Source of the DNA: Vicugna pacos | Lineage: Eukaryota; Chordata; Mammalia; Artiodactyla; Camelidae | Direction: 5' to 3' | Length of the DNA: 64,000 nt | Assembly: GCF_048564905.1 (NCBI RefSeq) | Contig: NC_133002.1 | Span: forward strand, 57,407,183 to 57,471,182 | Notes under the pieces: generated by a model | What the model was told of the DNA's origin: nothing | What the model saw: the letters and a program-made list of their open reading frames with translations, nothing else | Database searches by the model: none | Program-made: the position numbers and the translations under genes | Shown here: one piece after another, positions 24,438 through 36,293 of the stretch | Position numbering within the stretch: the first letter of the stretch is position 1 | Layout: each line of letters starts with the position of its first letter

Positions 24438-25137
24438 TTATAAAAAGATTAAGAAACAAAATTCAAAAAGAAAAATGCTGTGTTAGAGGTCCCCCTCCCA
24501 CTTCTGCCTTGTTGGGTCCAGGGGTTTTGAGGCTCCCTCCTGCCTGACCAAGAGTCCAGAGAGGGAAGGTGCAGAAGTCAGAGAGGATGCCAGACAGACA
24601 GACAGACAGAAACATACTGAAGCCAGACAGAGGGCTGAGGGCCCCCTCTTGGGCTTTCCCACAAAGCCCTCTGGCCCACAGCCAAGTGGCCAGGGCCTCC
24701 GGAAAATGCAAGAAATGGGTTTTCCCCGGGGCTAGCACAGCCGTCAGGGGCTGAGGAAAGGCCCAGGGGGAAGGGCTGGGGCTGGAGCTTGGATTTCTGG
24801 AGCAGGGATCACGCCATCAGAGGGGTGAGGCTGGCAGTCTGGGTCACCTCTGAGCCTGGACCATCTCAGGGTTCCTCTCCTGATCCTGGGTGAGACTTGG
24901 GGCCCTGGCTCTTGAGAGGCCTAAATCCTGAGAGCTCAAGTCAAGGGGGAGTGAGAAGGGAACCCCTTGGTTGGACCCTCCATCCCCACACATAAAGCCC
25001 TGTGAGGACAGGGAGGTGGCAAGAGCCTCTCAGTCCTGATGGAGCTGACGATACAGGGCCCTCCCCAACTCTGCCAGCCTCCCAATCCCTGAGGTCCAGA
25101 GTGTCAGGACCTAGGGCAGTGGCAGGGACCTGGAAGT

Positions 25138-25235
25138 CACACACACTCTACTCACACCCTCACACTCTTTCACACTCACTCTTCCACACCTGACACACAT
25201 ACACTTCCTACACACTCACATTTACACCACACACT
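25138..25235 (+). repeat. CA-rich degenerate microsatellite
   Basis: ACACACTC, TCACAC and ACACATAC units run without strict periodicity beside the CD300H-like V exon. Confidence 0.7.
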
Positions 25236-26079
25236 TGGTCTTGAATCTCTGATGCACAAACACCAGCTCAGTTCTTCTCTCCTGGATTGAAATTTCCTTG
25301 GATGCTCTGCAGAGATGAGCTCAGATTCCTTCATCACTGGTACCAGAGAAAAGGAGGGTCTTACCTGGGGAAACAATCACCTGAACCTGGAAAAAGGGTT
25401 CAGGCAGGAAGCCAAGGAGTCCTTTCTGCAGGATCATTGTAACCCCACACCTGTATTTTCCTGCATCGGCTGCAGTGAGGTTCTCCAAGGTCACGGTGAA
25501 GGTGAGGTCCCCAGGATGGTCCACAATGGACACTTGGCCCCACCTCACCTCTTCTTTGGCCTCTGGCCTGCATGATCTGGTGCCAAAGTAGCAAGCATGG
25601 TTGTCTGCAACAGTATTTGTAAAAGGCCTTATATTCCTTCTTGTACCAACATTGTATGCTCCAGGATCCCCTCACGGTGCCTGTCACGTTGTGGGGGCAC
25701 TCAGAGTCAAAAAGCGTGGGAAACACAATCAGTATTGTTTTCACCCTGAAGACACTGAGCCAGAGGAGCCTTGGGTGTCAGGTCCTCTGGAAGCCCGGAG
25801 GTCACCCTGAAGCCAGAGGAAGGAAAGGTCAGGAGCCAGGGAGGTAGGAGCTGTTTGCAGACCCCAGGGGGAGATCTAAGGAGCCATCTGGTGTGGATTA
25901 TGAGGCTTAAGAGGCCATACCCAGCCAGTGTGAGCTCAGCTAACTTGGAATGTGAGGGGGAGAAGAAGACTTCGGTGGCCCCAGATAGGTTCTGGGTCCC
26001 CAGAAGTGTCAGTCCTGTGAGGGGACACCTGTCCCCATCGAACACCAAGAACTGAATGAAGCCACTGAGTGTACTCTGA

Positions 26080-26190
26080 ATAAATAGATGAATGGATGGA
26101 TGGATGGATGGATGGATGGATGGATGGATGGATAGATGGATGGATGGATGGATAGATGGATGGATGGATAAATGGATGGATGAATGGACT
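26080..26190 (+). repeat. (GGAT)n microsatellite
   Basis: About 25 GGAT/GATG units, interrupted by single GATA units, lie in intron 1 of the CD300H-like pseudogene. Confidence 0.95.
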
Positions 26191-27189
26191 AGGAAATAGA
26201 AAATAAGAATGGGAAGCAGGAGAAACTGGGTGAAGCGCAGTCCAGGGGGCTAGGATGAAGCCTCCAGCTTCTGGTTATGCCCTCTTCTCAAATGCTCATC
26301 CATGGGCCCCAGGCTCATAACCCCTGCTGGTATAGATGGAGCCTCTGCTCACAGGTCTGGGTCACACAGGACACGGGCCATGGGATAAAAAGAGGCCACT
26401 TAGGAAGGGGCTTTTCTTGGCCATGATCCAAGGACAGCCACACTTTGATTTCCCTCCTGGGATAGAATCCTGTAGCAACACTTGCCATCACCCTATGTCT
26501 TGGGGGGGCTCCCTGCTCCATGCTGATGACCCACCAGAGGTTCCTTCCCTCCCCAACCCCTCAGTAGCTCCCCACTAGCCTTGGCATGCCTGGGGCTTCA
26601 TCTCCAGGCCCTCTGCCACCTCCAAGATTACGACATTGTCCTCCCTCCTCCAGTCACTCTGGAGGCCCTGGTTCCAAATAACTAGGACCCAGCTCCCTAA
26701 ACTCCCTGCTTCCTGCCTGGAGAGTCACGCTGGCTCCAGACACCGGAGGCGTCATCAGTGCTCCAGGGAACAGCTGCTGTCTGATCTGCTCTTGACAGAA
26801 AGGTGGTTAACCCAGGGCAAGGGGCTGTTGAGAAATGGTTTTGGCAAAATACTGAACTTCTGAAAAAGAACTGGATATGCAATCTATCTACTTATCGCCC
26901 ATCTCTATGTCTGTCCATTTGTCCAACCAATCATCCTTCCATCCCTCCCTTTCCCTTTCCCTCTCCCTCCATCCACTCATTCAGCCATCCAGGCAATCCT
27001 GTCATCCACAGATTGTGAGGCTTTTGCTATTTTTTACCCTAAAATCAAAATAAAAACCATACTTTCTGCTTCTTCATTTTGAACATCTTGCATTTTTTCA
27101 CTTTACTTCCCAGCAAGTTAAAGTGGCCTGTTTTCTACATCAGAGTGCTGTCTGCCTCTCCCATCCACAGTCCCTAAAGCAGTGGTTCC

Positions 27190-27640
27190 CAATCAAGGGT
27201 GAACCCACAAACCCAAGGTCAATTGACCTTCAACAAAGGAGGCAAGGCTGTACAATGGGGAAAAGACAGTCTCTTTGGCGAGTGGTGTTGGGAAAGCTGG
27301 ACAGCCGCACGTAAAGCAATGAAGCTAGAACGCTCCCTCACACCATACACAAAAATAAACTCGAGTGGCCAAAAGGCTTAACCGTAAGACAGAACGCCAT
27401 AAATCTAGAAGAAAACATAGGCAAAACATTCTCTGACATAAATCTTGGCAATGTTTGCCTAGGTCAGTCTACCAAGACAATAGATATAAAAGCAAAAATA
27501 AACAAATGGGACTTAATTAAACTTTTAAGATTTTTCACAGCAAAGGAAACCATAAACAGAACGAAAAGATAACCTATGGACTGGGAGAAAACATTTGCAA
27601 ACGATGTGACTAACAAAGGCTTAACTTCCAACCAAGAGTG
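27190..27640 (+). repeat. L1 ORF2 fragment, sense
   Basis: TTGACCTTCAACAAAGGAGG, CTCCCTCACACCATACACAA and GAAAACATAGGCAAAACATT are phrases of the L1 ORF2 3' half. It is truncated at both ends and interrupted by stops. Confidence 0.75.
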
Positions 27641-28567
27641 ATATTGCGTGTCAGAGGAGATCTGGCAAAGTTTGGAAACATTTTTGATGATCTCAGTTGA
27701 GGTGGGGAGTTGCTACTGGCATGGAGTGAGTAGAGACCAGGGATGCTGTTAAACATCCTACAGCGCGCAGATCAGCCCCCCACCACGCAGAGCGGTCCAG
27801 CCCCGACGTCAGCAGTGCTGAGGTTGAGGAACCTTGCTGGAGGGGGCAAAAGGCCTCAACCTGAAGACTTCCAGACTCAGGCTTGGGCCTCTAGGGAGCA
27901 GGGGCAGCGGCCCTGAGCCCTCTCTGTGCAATCGTTGCTGTTCTCGGCTCAGGCTCTGGGGGCGCTATTCTCTCCGTTTCTGGGGGCGGGGCGGGGCCAG
28001 GTGAAGCGAGGCACACGGGTGGCTTCAGAGCTGGACTTGGACTCAGCAGACTCTTTCAGTTGCAGAAGCCCCACCCTTTAAGATATGGGAACCACTTCCT
28101 CAGGTCTGGATCGAAAACATCGTGAGAGACCCTGGGAGTGACACTCAGAGCCTCCCTCTCCTCTGATGCTCCGCCAGACCCTGACCCTGAGCTAGCATGG
28201 CCATCTCCCCCAGCCCACCCTAGCCCACCCCTACAGCAAGCTCCTTGCCCCACCAGCGCCTCAAAAAGAAATGTTCGATTTCTCCTTCCACCATCATTTA
28301 TGGAAATTCTCAGACCAGGACTGTTGACAAGTTCCCAGCAGTGTCACATTCCAGGGGTCCACAGTGCAGAGCCCCAGGAATCAGACAGGGGCAGGCCACT
28401 CCCACCCCCACACCTTCCACTGGCCAGACATAGGCTCCCACGTGGAGATGCATCAGTGCCTGGAGATACATAAATGGATATTCACAAGGGGACTTAGTAG
28501 TAGTATATTGTATTGCATTGTAAAGTATAATGTACTATAATACATTGTATTATAAAGATGTGAGATA

Positions 28568-28568
<1 letters not shown>

Positions 28569-28613
<45 letters not shown>
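28569..28613 (+). repeat. (AC)n dinucleotide microsatellite
   Basis: About 22 AC units are uninterrupted. They abut an L1 3' segment that starts GGAATACTATTCAGCCATAA. Confidence 0.95.
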
Positions 28614-28615
<2 letters not shown>

Positions 28616-28855
28616 AATACTATTCAGCCATAAAAAATGAAAAATGAAATAATGTCATTGCAGCAACATGGATGGACCTAGAGATGATCATAGTAAGTAA
28701 GTCAGACAGAGAAAGACAAATATCATATGATATCATTTATATGTGAAATCTAAAAAAATGTTACAAATGAACTTATTTACAAAACGAAGAGACTCACAGA
28801 CATAGAAAACAAACTTACAGTTATCAAAGGAGAAAGGCAGGGGGAGGGGTAACTT
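28614..28855 (+). repeat. L1 3' segment, sense
   Basis: TACTATTCAGCCATAAAAAA, GCAACATGGATGGACCTAGA, ATCATATGATATCATTTATA and GACTCACAGACATAGAAAAC are characteristic of the ORF2 end and 3' UTR of artiodactyl L1. Confidence 0.8.
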
Positions 28856-29899
28856 CTCCTCATCTCTCTGGCGTATGAAGATGCTATTCCTGATTTTAAA
28901 AATGATGGTAATAATGACTCAAGTGGCCAAATTTACTTAGGGCTTAGAACGGCTCACTCTGTGGGAAACGTTTTACATTTCGTCCTCATCCCACCCCAGT
29001 GAGGAAATACTGTGAGCTAGGGTTTTTACACAGACACCTCATACCCTTTTTCCTTATGCCTTTAGTTCTCCTCCTCCTATCGCCACCCTTTCTGCCAGCG
29101 CATACTTCACTACACCCAGCACAGCCCCGCTCACCTGGGACCCAGAGAAGCAGCAGAGCTGACAGCAGCTACATGGCCCCAACTCCCTGGGGGATGCCCT
29201 CAGCTACAGCTTGTCCTGAGGCTGGAACTTTCCCATCCAGGGTTTGCTCACCCAGCTCCTTCTTCTGCTTTTCTTGGCACTTTTCTGCTTCCTTTGTCAG
29301 CCTCTTGGTGCTTTTCTCATAGCTGGTGAGAAAATGAGGGAAGCTGGGGCCCCAGTGCATCACGTCATCTGTTGGTAATGATGCTGAAAATTTGCTGAAG
29401 TTCATCCTCATCAAACATAGTTGAACTGGCAATTCCTGTTTCTGTTCCCAGTGAAGATAATGCCCTTCCCATCCCTTACCCACAGTCAGCAGGCTCACCC
29501 CCCCTTCTCTAAATTACAGCATAGCCCAGACAGCCACTCCAGGCTGGGTTAATTTCTATCAAGATTTCCAAGCAAGTCTTCCCCTCTGTAAATAGCCCAT
29601 TTCCTGTGGCTGCCGTGAGTAGTCCCATGTGGTCAGACATGACTAGGCCCTCTCTGGATGAGGCCAGCTGTTGGCAGGGCCCAGTGCAAAGTGAAAATCC
29701 CTTATTCTAGAATTATTAAGAATTTCAAGATGGTGGCCACAGAGCATTAGACCAACCATGGGACCCTTCTAAGTAGCCGGTGCAACCACACAGGGTGCAG
29801 CCCCGTGAAGCCGGCTGTCAAGGCTCTTGGTGGTACTGATCAAGGGCCACATGGAGGCCAGGGAGGCTGCCAAAGACCGCGTGGAGGGAGGTTAGTCGG

Positions 29900-30250
29900 A
29901 CATGAGGTCGAAGAGAAACTCAGAGTGAAGTGAGGACCGTGAAAGTTCTTGAGCAGAGGAGTGGCATCCCACGCACATTTTCAAAGCATTGTTTCTGCTG
30001 TCGGATGGAGAACCGACTGTTCAGATGAGGAAGGGGACTAATGTGAGGACTGGGAGACCAGGGAGTCTCCAAAAGTCCAACAGTCGTGATGACTTGCACT
30101 CAGTCAAGAGCAGGGAGTGCATAGGGAGGGATCAGAGCCTGGAGATGGGCATGTTGAAGGAAAAGCAACAGGACATCCTACCAGATCAGTACAGCAGATG
30201 AGCAGAAGAGAGGGGTCAGGGGTTAAAGCCTGAGTAGAAGAATGGAATTG
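29900..30250 (-). repeat. L2 LINE relic
   Basis: GAGCAGAGGAGTGGCATCCC, CATTGTTTCTGCTGTCGGAT and the AGGACTGGGAGACCAGGGAG region follow the antisense L2 consensus. Confidence 0.45.
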
Positions 30251-30337
30251 CAATGAACTGAAGTGGGAAAGGCTGGTTTTGGGACAAAGATCAGAGTTTG
30301 ATTTAAATTTTAAGATGTTTGTTAATCATCTGTCATG

Positions 30338-30530
30338 GACCTAATATCTGTGCCTCCTCACAACCCCAGTTCGTATGTTGAAGCCCTAAGCCCCTAGCTA
30401 CGTGACAGGATTTGGAGATGAGTCCCCGGGGAAGGTAAATAGGGTTAAATGAGGTCATGAGGGTGGGGCCCTGGTCTGATAGGATGAGTGGCCTTATAAG
30501 AAGGGAAAGATTTCTCTCTCTCTGTCTAAG
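30338..30530 (+). mobile_element. MLT1-type MaLR LTR fragment, fossil
   Basis: The sequence opens TGTCATGGACCTAATATCTG, runs through TATGTTGAAGCCCTAAGCCC, GGATTTGGAGATGAGTCC and AATGAGGTCATGAGGGTGG, and stops after GGCCTTATAAGAAGGGAAAG. This is the 5' half of an MLT1-class LTR, ancient and incomplete. Confidence 0.7.
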
Positions 30531-30619
30531 AAAACAAAGAAGAAGACAAAAGCGGGATTTAGTTCATTTGAAAACAGAAAAGCAGTAAAAGCATGAATAA
30601 ACCCGAGGACTGACTTTCC

Positions 30620-31125
30620 GGGGCATGGAGGAAAATGAGGGGGAAATGCAACAGAGGAATTAAAACAGAGAATAGTCCCAGATAAAGAGAAAATTAAGGG
30701 AATTGCAGGAGAGTGTTTTACAAAAGTCTTCTTGTAAACTGAGTAATTTTCTAGGAACTTATAAATGAACTAAGCTTACTGCAGAAGAAATAGAAAATTT
30801 TTTAAAAATACTATGGAAAAATTTGAGAAGTTATTCTTTCTGGTCCTGACTTCAACCCCCAAATGATGGACAAAGCCCAGTGATTTCACAGGTGAATCCA
30901 TCCAAGGCGTTTGAGAACAGATGCTTCCAACACTACGGAAAGCGTTCCTGGGCATCTAAAAGGAGGGGACACCAACATTTTTTGGTGAAATTGGCATAAT
31001 ACTGATACTCCAACCTGACCAAGGTAACACACAAGGAAAAGAAAATATAGTCCAACCTCATTTCTAGATATCGATGCAAATGAAACTCTTCAATAAAACA
31101 CTAGAAGATAAGCTTGGTGTGGATC
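30620..31125 (+). repeat. L1 ORF2 fragment, sense, old
   Basis: AATTGGCATAATACTGATAC, CCAACCTGACCAAGGTAACA and CCAACCTCATTTCTAGATAT correspond to a stretch around the ORF2 reverse transcriptase. It is truncated and decayed. Confidence 0.6.
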
Positions 31126-31204
31126 ATCAGCATTATTTCCCCTCCCTTGAGACACTGTGGACTTTCAACTGCTAATAAATAAAAATGCCGTCAATTTGTG
31201 TGTG

Positions 31205-31745
31205 TCTCCCTGGAATAGGCCGACTTACTCACTTCTTTGGTTTGTTTGTTTGAAGTGGTTTGTTTGATTCTCTTTGCTGAGTGAAACAAACCCAGCTCTG
31301 TCTCTGAGGACCTCGCTGCAGCACCCCTAGATGGGGCCTTTGTGGCCATGTTGCCTTAAGTGACCTGCGCAGCATCCTCCAACCACAGCCACAGGACAAG
31401 GAGCTGAAACATTCAGACCTCTGTTGAATTTCCTGGACTTTATTTTAAAAGAATAAGAGCCACTGAAGGAGGGTGATTATTGTTGTTTAAAGATCATTCT
31501 GCCTAGAGTATTGAGGAACGGACTAGATTTGGGCAAAACTGGAAGCAGAGATAATACTAGTGTGCAGATGGACTAACGCAGATGAAATAACAAGGGTAGC
31601 CTGGCCTTGGGTAATTCCAGTGGGTACTGAGAGCAGGGAACACCTTTAAGAGATGTCTGGGAAGCACCCACTAGAGGAATTACTGAATGATTAACCTTGG
31701 GGCATGTGGGAGAAGGCTGGGAGGATGACATGTGGATTTCTGGCC
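31205..31745 (-). repeat. Left arm of a large inverted repeat (L2-derived)
   Basis: This roughly 540-bp segment is the reverse complement of 38560-39125, closely enough that a 40-residue conceptual translation (starting VNHSVIPLVG) is the same in both. The arms enclose the truncated plus-strand CD300LD-like copy. The arm contains L2-type sequence, but the two arms are far too alike to be independent old L2 copies, so I infer local duplication. Confidence 0.75.
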
Positions 31746-32328
31746 TGGGCATTCCCCTTGAACACATTGCTCCAAACAAGGATGGCAAGCAGGCCTTTGA
31801 GCAGTTACAGAAAATTGTCACCTGTGCAGGTTTGAGGAGGTGTGGCTTGGGTCACAGCTAAGGTTGCCAGATTTAGAATGAAAAAAAAAAAAAAAAGCCA
31901 GCAGGAGTAGAGAGGGAAAGAAAACAAACACTAAGAAAACTCTGGGAATTACCACCTCCCCCATCACTGTTTTCCTTCCCGGCCCTCTTGTTTCGCTCAT
32001 CCTGAGCTCTGAAGGTCCTGTCTTGAGTTTTCAAGTCATTCGATGTGGACTGTTGGGTTTGCACCCAGGCAAGGCGATCTAGAGGAAACAGAACCAGAAA
32101 ATTCCCATCTGGATTGGTCTGACTCCTTATGGTTTCCTTCCCCAATCCTCCAGTGACCCTTCATTTAGCAGAATCCTTGGCTGCTTCAACGAGGCGTGGA
32201 TCATCTGTCTTTCTCATAATGCACAAAGGTCTTGACACATCTCCTGTCACCTAGTGCAAGTCCATCCTCACCAAGAATGACACCCTTTTCTCCTAATATG
32301 TAAAATGCAGAAGTAGGTGTAGACAATG

Positions 32329-32336
32329 GGAAGTGA
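32329..32336 (+). promoter_or_regulatory. ETS/PU.1-like GGAAGTGA upstream of the inverted LD-like copy
   Basis: The motif lies 125 bp before the ATG at 32461, the same spacing as in the LD-like gene. The upstream homology between the two copies runs back to about 32195. Promoter activity is inferred. Confidence 0.4.
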
Positions 32337-32460
32337 ATCAGAGATACATGCGAAGCAGATTCAAGTGGGTTCACTTGAACCTTGAAGGAGGCTCAGGGTG
32401 TTCATCTCCGACTTTGGCATCAAGCCCTTGAAGAGTATTGAGCTCGTGTGATCACCAGAG

Positions 32461-35400
32461 ATGGGACGCAGGACCACGTGGCTGCTCCCAGCTCTGCTCC
32501 TTCTCTTCCACCCAGGTGAGTGGGGCTGGGCTTCAGGAACTGGAGTGACTCAGGCTGGGCAGGAGATAGAGAGGGTCTGTCCTACGGGAACATGGCAGGG
32601 ACAGGGCAGGGAAAATTCACTGCTCCACACACTTACTCGTTATACAAAAATCAGGTTTTTGCTACCTCCCAGGTTCTACATTAGGTTCTAGGAAGCAAAC
32701 AAAAAGCAAAACCAAACCAAAACACCCCCCATCTAGGACAGTGCTTCTCAACCCTGGCTGTTCTACACAAACAGATCCAAGAATGAAAGAATGAACTAAG
32801 GAAGGGATCTACCCCTGATGATCACAGATGCTCAGGCTCCAGCTCAGATCCGCTTGGTCAAGGTGGGGCTCAGGCATCTGGATCATTTAAAAGCCTCCAC
32901 CACTGGTCTTGCCTTCCTCTAAAGAGCTCAGAGGACCGGGAGGTAGACAGGCAGCAAAGCCAGTGGGGGACAGGCTTTCTGGAGTGTCGCGCAGCCCCAC
33001 ACATCAACCTGCCTGAGCTTTTGCCCTGGACAAGCCAAAGACCAGCCCATGGTCCAAAGTAGTAAGCACAATAGTGGAGACACATCGGCGGCGGGGTGGG
33101 GGCTGGGTGTCACGGCGGAGGAGAGACCAGAGATGAGAAGGTGTCTAGTTCTGGGCTCGATGTCAAGTCCCTGAGGGGCAGCTAGTCCTTGATGCTCATA
33201 GAAGACAGGCTCTAGGGAAGTAGGACCATATGGCTCTGCAACTTCTCATCCTCCCAGGGGAGCCCCTGAGGAACAGGAACCACAGGGCTCGGGGCAGGGT
33301 GCAAGGAGAGTCTCTTCAGGGAAGGAGGTTGTCATGGGAAATAAAATGACCCCATTTATTCATCCATTGACTTACTCAACATCTATATAGGAATCAAAAA
33401 TCTGATAGGAAGATTTGCATGTGGAAAAGTCACTGGGGAAACTTGCATGTTATTATTAGCTTAATCTGGAAATTATTCCGGGTAAAGAGACATACATGTG
33501 TATAAGTTAGCTTGAAGTGCCGTAGCAGAACACCGTAGACTGGAGTGGCTTAAACAGTAGAAATTTCTCATCTCACAGCGCTCAAGGTTGGGAAGTCCAA
33601 GATCAAGGCGCTAGCCTATTCGGCTCCTGATGTGGGCTCTCCTCTTGGCTTTCATTTCCAAGGACGATTATCAGTGTCTGCATTCTATTTCCTTGTATAA
33701 TTATTCTCCTAGTTGATGGAAGTTAGCCTTGTTTCTTTTATTTTCTGTATGGTAAATAATTATGTAACAAATCTTTGTGCAAACCTTTTTGTTAAATTGT
33801 ATGATTCCACTTATTAGAAAGGCCCAGAAAGGCAAATCCACAGAGACAGAAGGTAGATTAGAGGTTGCTGAAAGCTTCAGGGAAGAGTGAAGTGGGGCAG
33901 TGACTGCGAATGGGCACACGGCTTCTTTTTTTTTCAGTGGAGGTACTGGGGATTGAACCCAGGACCTCATGCATGCTAAGCATGCACCCTACCACTGAGT
34001 TACTCCCTTACCCCCAGTAGGGCTTCTTTTTGAGGTGATGAAAACGTCCTGGAATTGGATAGAGTTGATGGTTGCACAACTTTGTGAATATCCTAAAAAC
34101 TACCGAAAGATATACTTTCAAAGAGTAAAATTTATGATACGTAAATTATATATCGATTTTAAAAGTGGGCAAAAAAAGTAAATTCTTAGCCTTAAACACG
34201 CTTTAGTTAATTTTAGAAAGGAAGAAAATTATCATAGTATTTAACTTAGCAAATTGGAAAAAGATAGCAAGTGATAATTGCAAGGAATAAAATTATACAT
34301 ATGAAATATTAATAATTTCAAAATAAAAACAGTAGCATTTAGTAACTAAATCTCAAAATGGTTTAATACAGGAAAAAGGAAGGAGGAAGAGGAAGGGGAG
34401 CAAAAATAGTGAAGGAAGGTATCTCCTCGCACATGTAATCAATTAAATCAAATGGCGAGTGTAATGAAAATATGTCATTATGATAGTATGAAAAAATTAA
34501 TTACAAAAGGGTACTTTATTTTTTTTAACCTGGTTGTTTTGATTTTTTTATTAGAGAATTCCAGCTTTTAAAAAAGCAATTTGTGAGAAGATATATGTCA
34601 AAAATAACCTGTAGGTAAGTAGAGAAAAAAAGGTCTAATACAGTTAGTAATAATTCCAAGGATAAAAGGGTACTTCATTATTAAAGAACTTTGACTACTA
34701 CATACTCTTTAAAATAGGTAACTTTCTAGGAAAAACAAAACCAAAAAAAAAAAATAGAAGTGACCCAAGAACAATTTTAAAAACTTGAATAGGTCAATAT
34801 TGATAGGAAAAAAGAATCTGCTCCAATAAAGAATTTGCCAGATAGTTTTACAGACAATTTTTTAAGATCCTAAAGAAACAGAAATTCCTTTGCACCGTTT
34901 ACATTCTGATCTCAGAACACCAAAAACTGGAAGTCTGCCAGATCAATTGTGTGAAAGTAGCAGTTCTCTGCTATCAACCCTGACAAAGATGCACAAAGAA
35001 AATGATAGAAAAAACCTCCCGTATGAGGATGGGTCTGAGTTGAGCCCGGACAGAAAGTGAAAGAAAGAAGAAGAACATGTGAGAAAATGCTGCTTTACTC
35101 TGATATCTGCCTTACTGCAGAGTTACAGTGTTCAAGACAGGATGGATTGGCATAAAGACAGACAAGTGGATCAGTGGAACAGAATGGGAAATCCATCAAT
35201 AACTCACAGATTTGCTTTTTGACAAAGGAACCAAAGCAGTTCGATGGGAAGACGATGAGACCTGTGTGATGTGGATTCCACAGTGTGGGGGGCCAACTGG
35301 CATCCCTGTTTTGGTCGACTTCAGAGGCGTTCCTGCCAGGGTGGTTTACTGTGAAGCACTAGAAGCAATTAGAACCATTAGGAACAGCTTCTCTTAGGAA

Positions 35401-36293
35401 CAGCTGGGTGATGGGGCCTCTTCACCTGGACCTCTGAGGTCATCAGTACAAAATCATCCTCCATGGAAATGGGTCCTCTGGTCTTTCCTCCCCATCAGAC
35501 CAGCATAACATAGATGGTTGCATTAAAAACATGGATTGAAATATAAAGACTTACTGGCCATACACAGGGAGAAGGGGTGAACTATAAGAAGCTATTATTA
35601 ATCAGTGTCAACATTTTGTTTCCTTGAGATCTATGGTTGTGCTTTTATAGGATTTTCATGGTAGCTTGACCCAGTGGAAGTTTGAAGGACAAAAGATCTT
35701 CATGTGTAAGGTATATTTCTTCCTTCACTGTTACTCAACTCATGAAGCCCTTAGGTTTATTGGAACTCTCTGCAGTGCAGGAGGCTGTGACTCTGCCCTT
35801 AGGTGGATGGTGACAGGTGCATGGTTTGTGTTTTCCAGGTTCAGCTGCCATCACGGGTCCAAAAGCAGTGAGAGGCCTGGAGCAGGGCTCGTTGACTGTG
35901 CAGTGTCGATATGGCCCTGGGTGGGAGACCGATGTGAAGTGGTGGTGTCGAGGAGCTGACTGGGACCGCTGCAAGTTCGTTGTTAAAACCACTGGATCAG
36001 AGAAGGAGGTGAAGAAGGACCGTGTGTCCATCAAGGACAATCAGAAAAATCGCTCGTTCACTGTGACCATGGAGAAGCTCAGGCTGAACGATGCAGACAC
36101 TTACTGGTGTGGGATTGAGAGAGCTGGACCTGACCTGGGGATCCAAGTTGAAGTGACCGTTGACCCAGGTAAGAGTATATGTAGATGTGGATGTGTCTCC
36201 TCAGGGCCTGCCCTGTCCTGGTCCCTCGGGTCTATCTTAGGTGACTTAACTGTCATGCAGAGGGAACTGTCACAGGTGGTAGGTGAGTCCTGA
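32461..36293 (+). CDS. Inverted, 3'-truncated CD300LD-like copy (signal and Ig V exons only)
   Basis: Plus-strand exon 1 (32461-32515, [18 protein letters not shown]) ends at CCAG|GTGAGT, and exon 2 (35839-36168) is a complete open Ig V domain with [41 protein letters not shown] and [10 protein letters not shown]. Both sites and phases are intact and both accessory cysteines are kept. Beyond the second donor, homology to the LD-like gene stops near 36695, inside intron 2, and no stalk or membrane exon follows on this strand. If intron 2 is retained, the frame closes at 36293, giving a predicted 169-aa secreted protein. The coordinates use that stop. Intron 1 is 2.7 kb longer than in the LD-like gene. 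It could be a decoy receptor or a dead duplicate; the sequence alone does not decide. Confidence 0.6.
33503..33665 (-). mobile_element. MLT1-type MaLR LTR fragment, antisense, fossil
   Basis: AAGTTAGCTTGAAGTGCCGT, GACTGGAGTGGCTTAAACAG and TTGGGAAGTCCAAGATCAAG are the antisense of the MLT1 3' end. Ancient and incomplete. Confidence 0.65.
33921..34018 (-). repeat. Camelid tRNA-derived SINE
   Basis: GGATTGAACCCAGGACCTCA and CTACCACTGAGTTACTCCCT are the antisense of the tRNA-Ala-like head. It lies in the extra block of intron 1. Confidence 0.87.
34620..35250 (+). repeat. L1 ORF2 fragments, sense
   Basis: GAAAAAAGAATCTGCTCCAA is followed by GGCATAAAGACAGACAAGTG, GATCAGTGGAACAGAATGGG and TGACAAAGGAACCAAAGCAG. 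This is decayed L1 ORF2. Confidence 0.7.

Larger units (their letters stand above)
20994..29180 (-). pseudogene. CD300H: CD300H-like receptor pseudogene (all four exons recognisable, several lesions)
   Basis: Exon relics on the minus strand lie at about 29129-29173 (signal), 25365-25714 (Ig V), 23084-23120 (stalk) and 20994-21267 (membrane and tail). The V exon reads KYCCRQPC, then [22 protein letters not shown] and FLPEPFFQVQVIVSPG. I recall human CD300H having [14 protein letters not shown] and FLPDPFFQVQVLVS, and the stalk ending SQHQG here corresponds to human SQCQG. The membrane exon keeps [20 protein letters not shown] with Lys. Lesions: the signal exon has TAG where the A/B genes have TGG straight after the only nearby ATG; the V-exon acceptor reads CAC instead of CAG; the V frame shifts near 25560. 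Stalk and membrane exons still fit phases 1 and 2. I infer a host gene that lost function fairly recently. Confidence 0.8.
33086..35775. other. 2.7-kb block in intron 1 of the inverted copy, absent from the LD-like gene
   Basis: The LD-like intron passes directly from GTGGAGACAC into GTGCAGGAGGCTGTG, while the inverted copy has 2.7 kb between those two points. The block contains an MLT1 fragment, a SINE and AT-rich L1 ORF2 pieces. It is either an insertion here or a deletion in the LD-like gene. Confidence 0.6.

Noticed and set aside
23902-24459. 185-codon reverse frame of Phe/Leu/Ser/Pro repeats
   Set aside because: It is the reverse translation of the GAAA/GGAA microsatellite.
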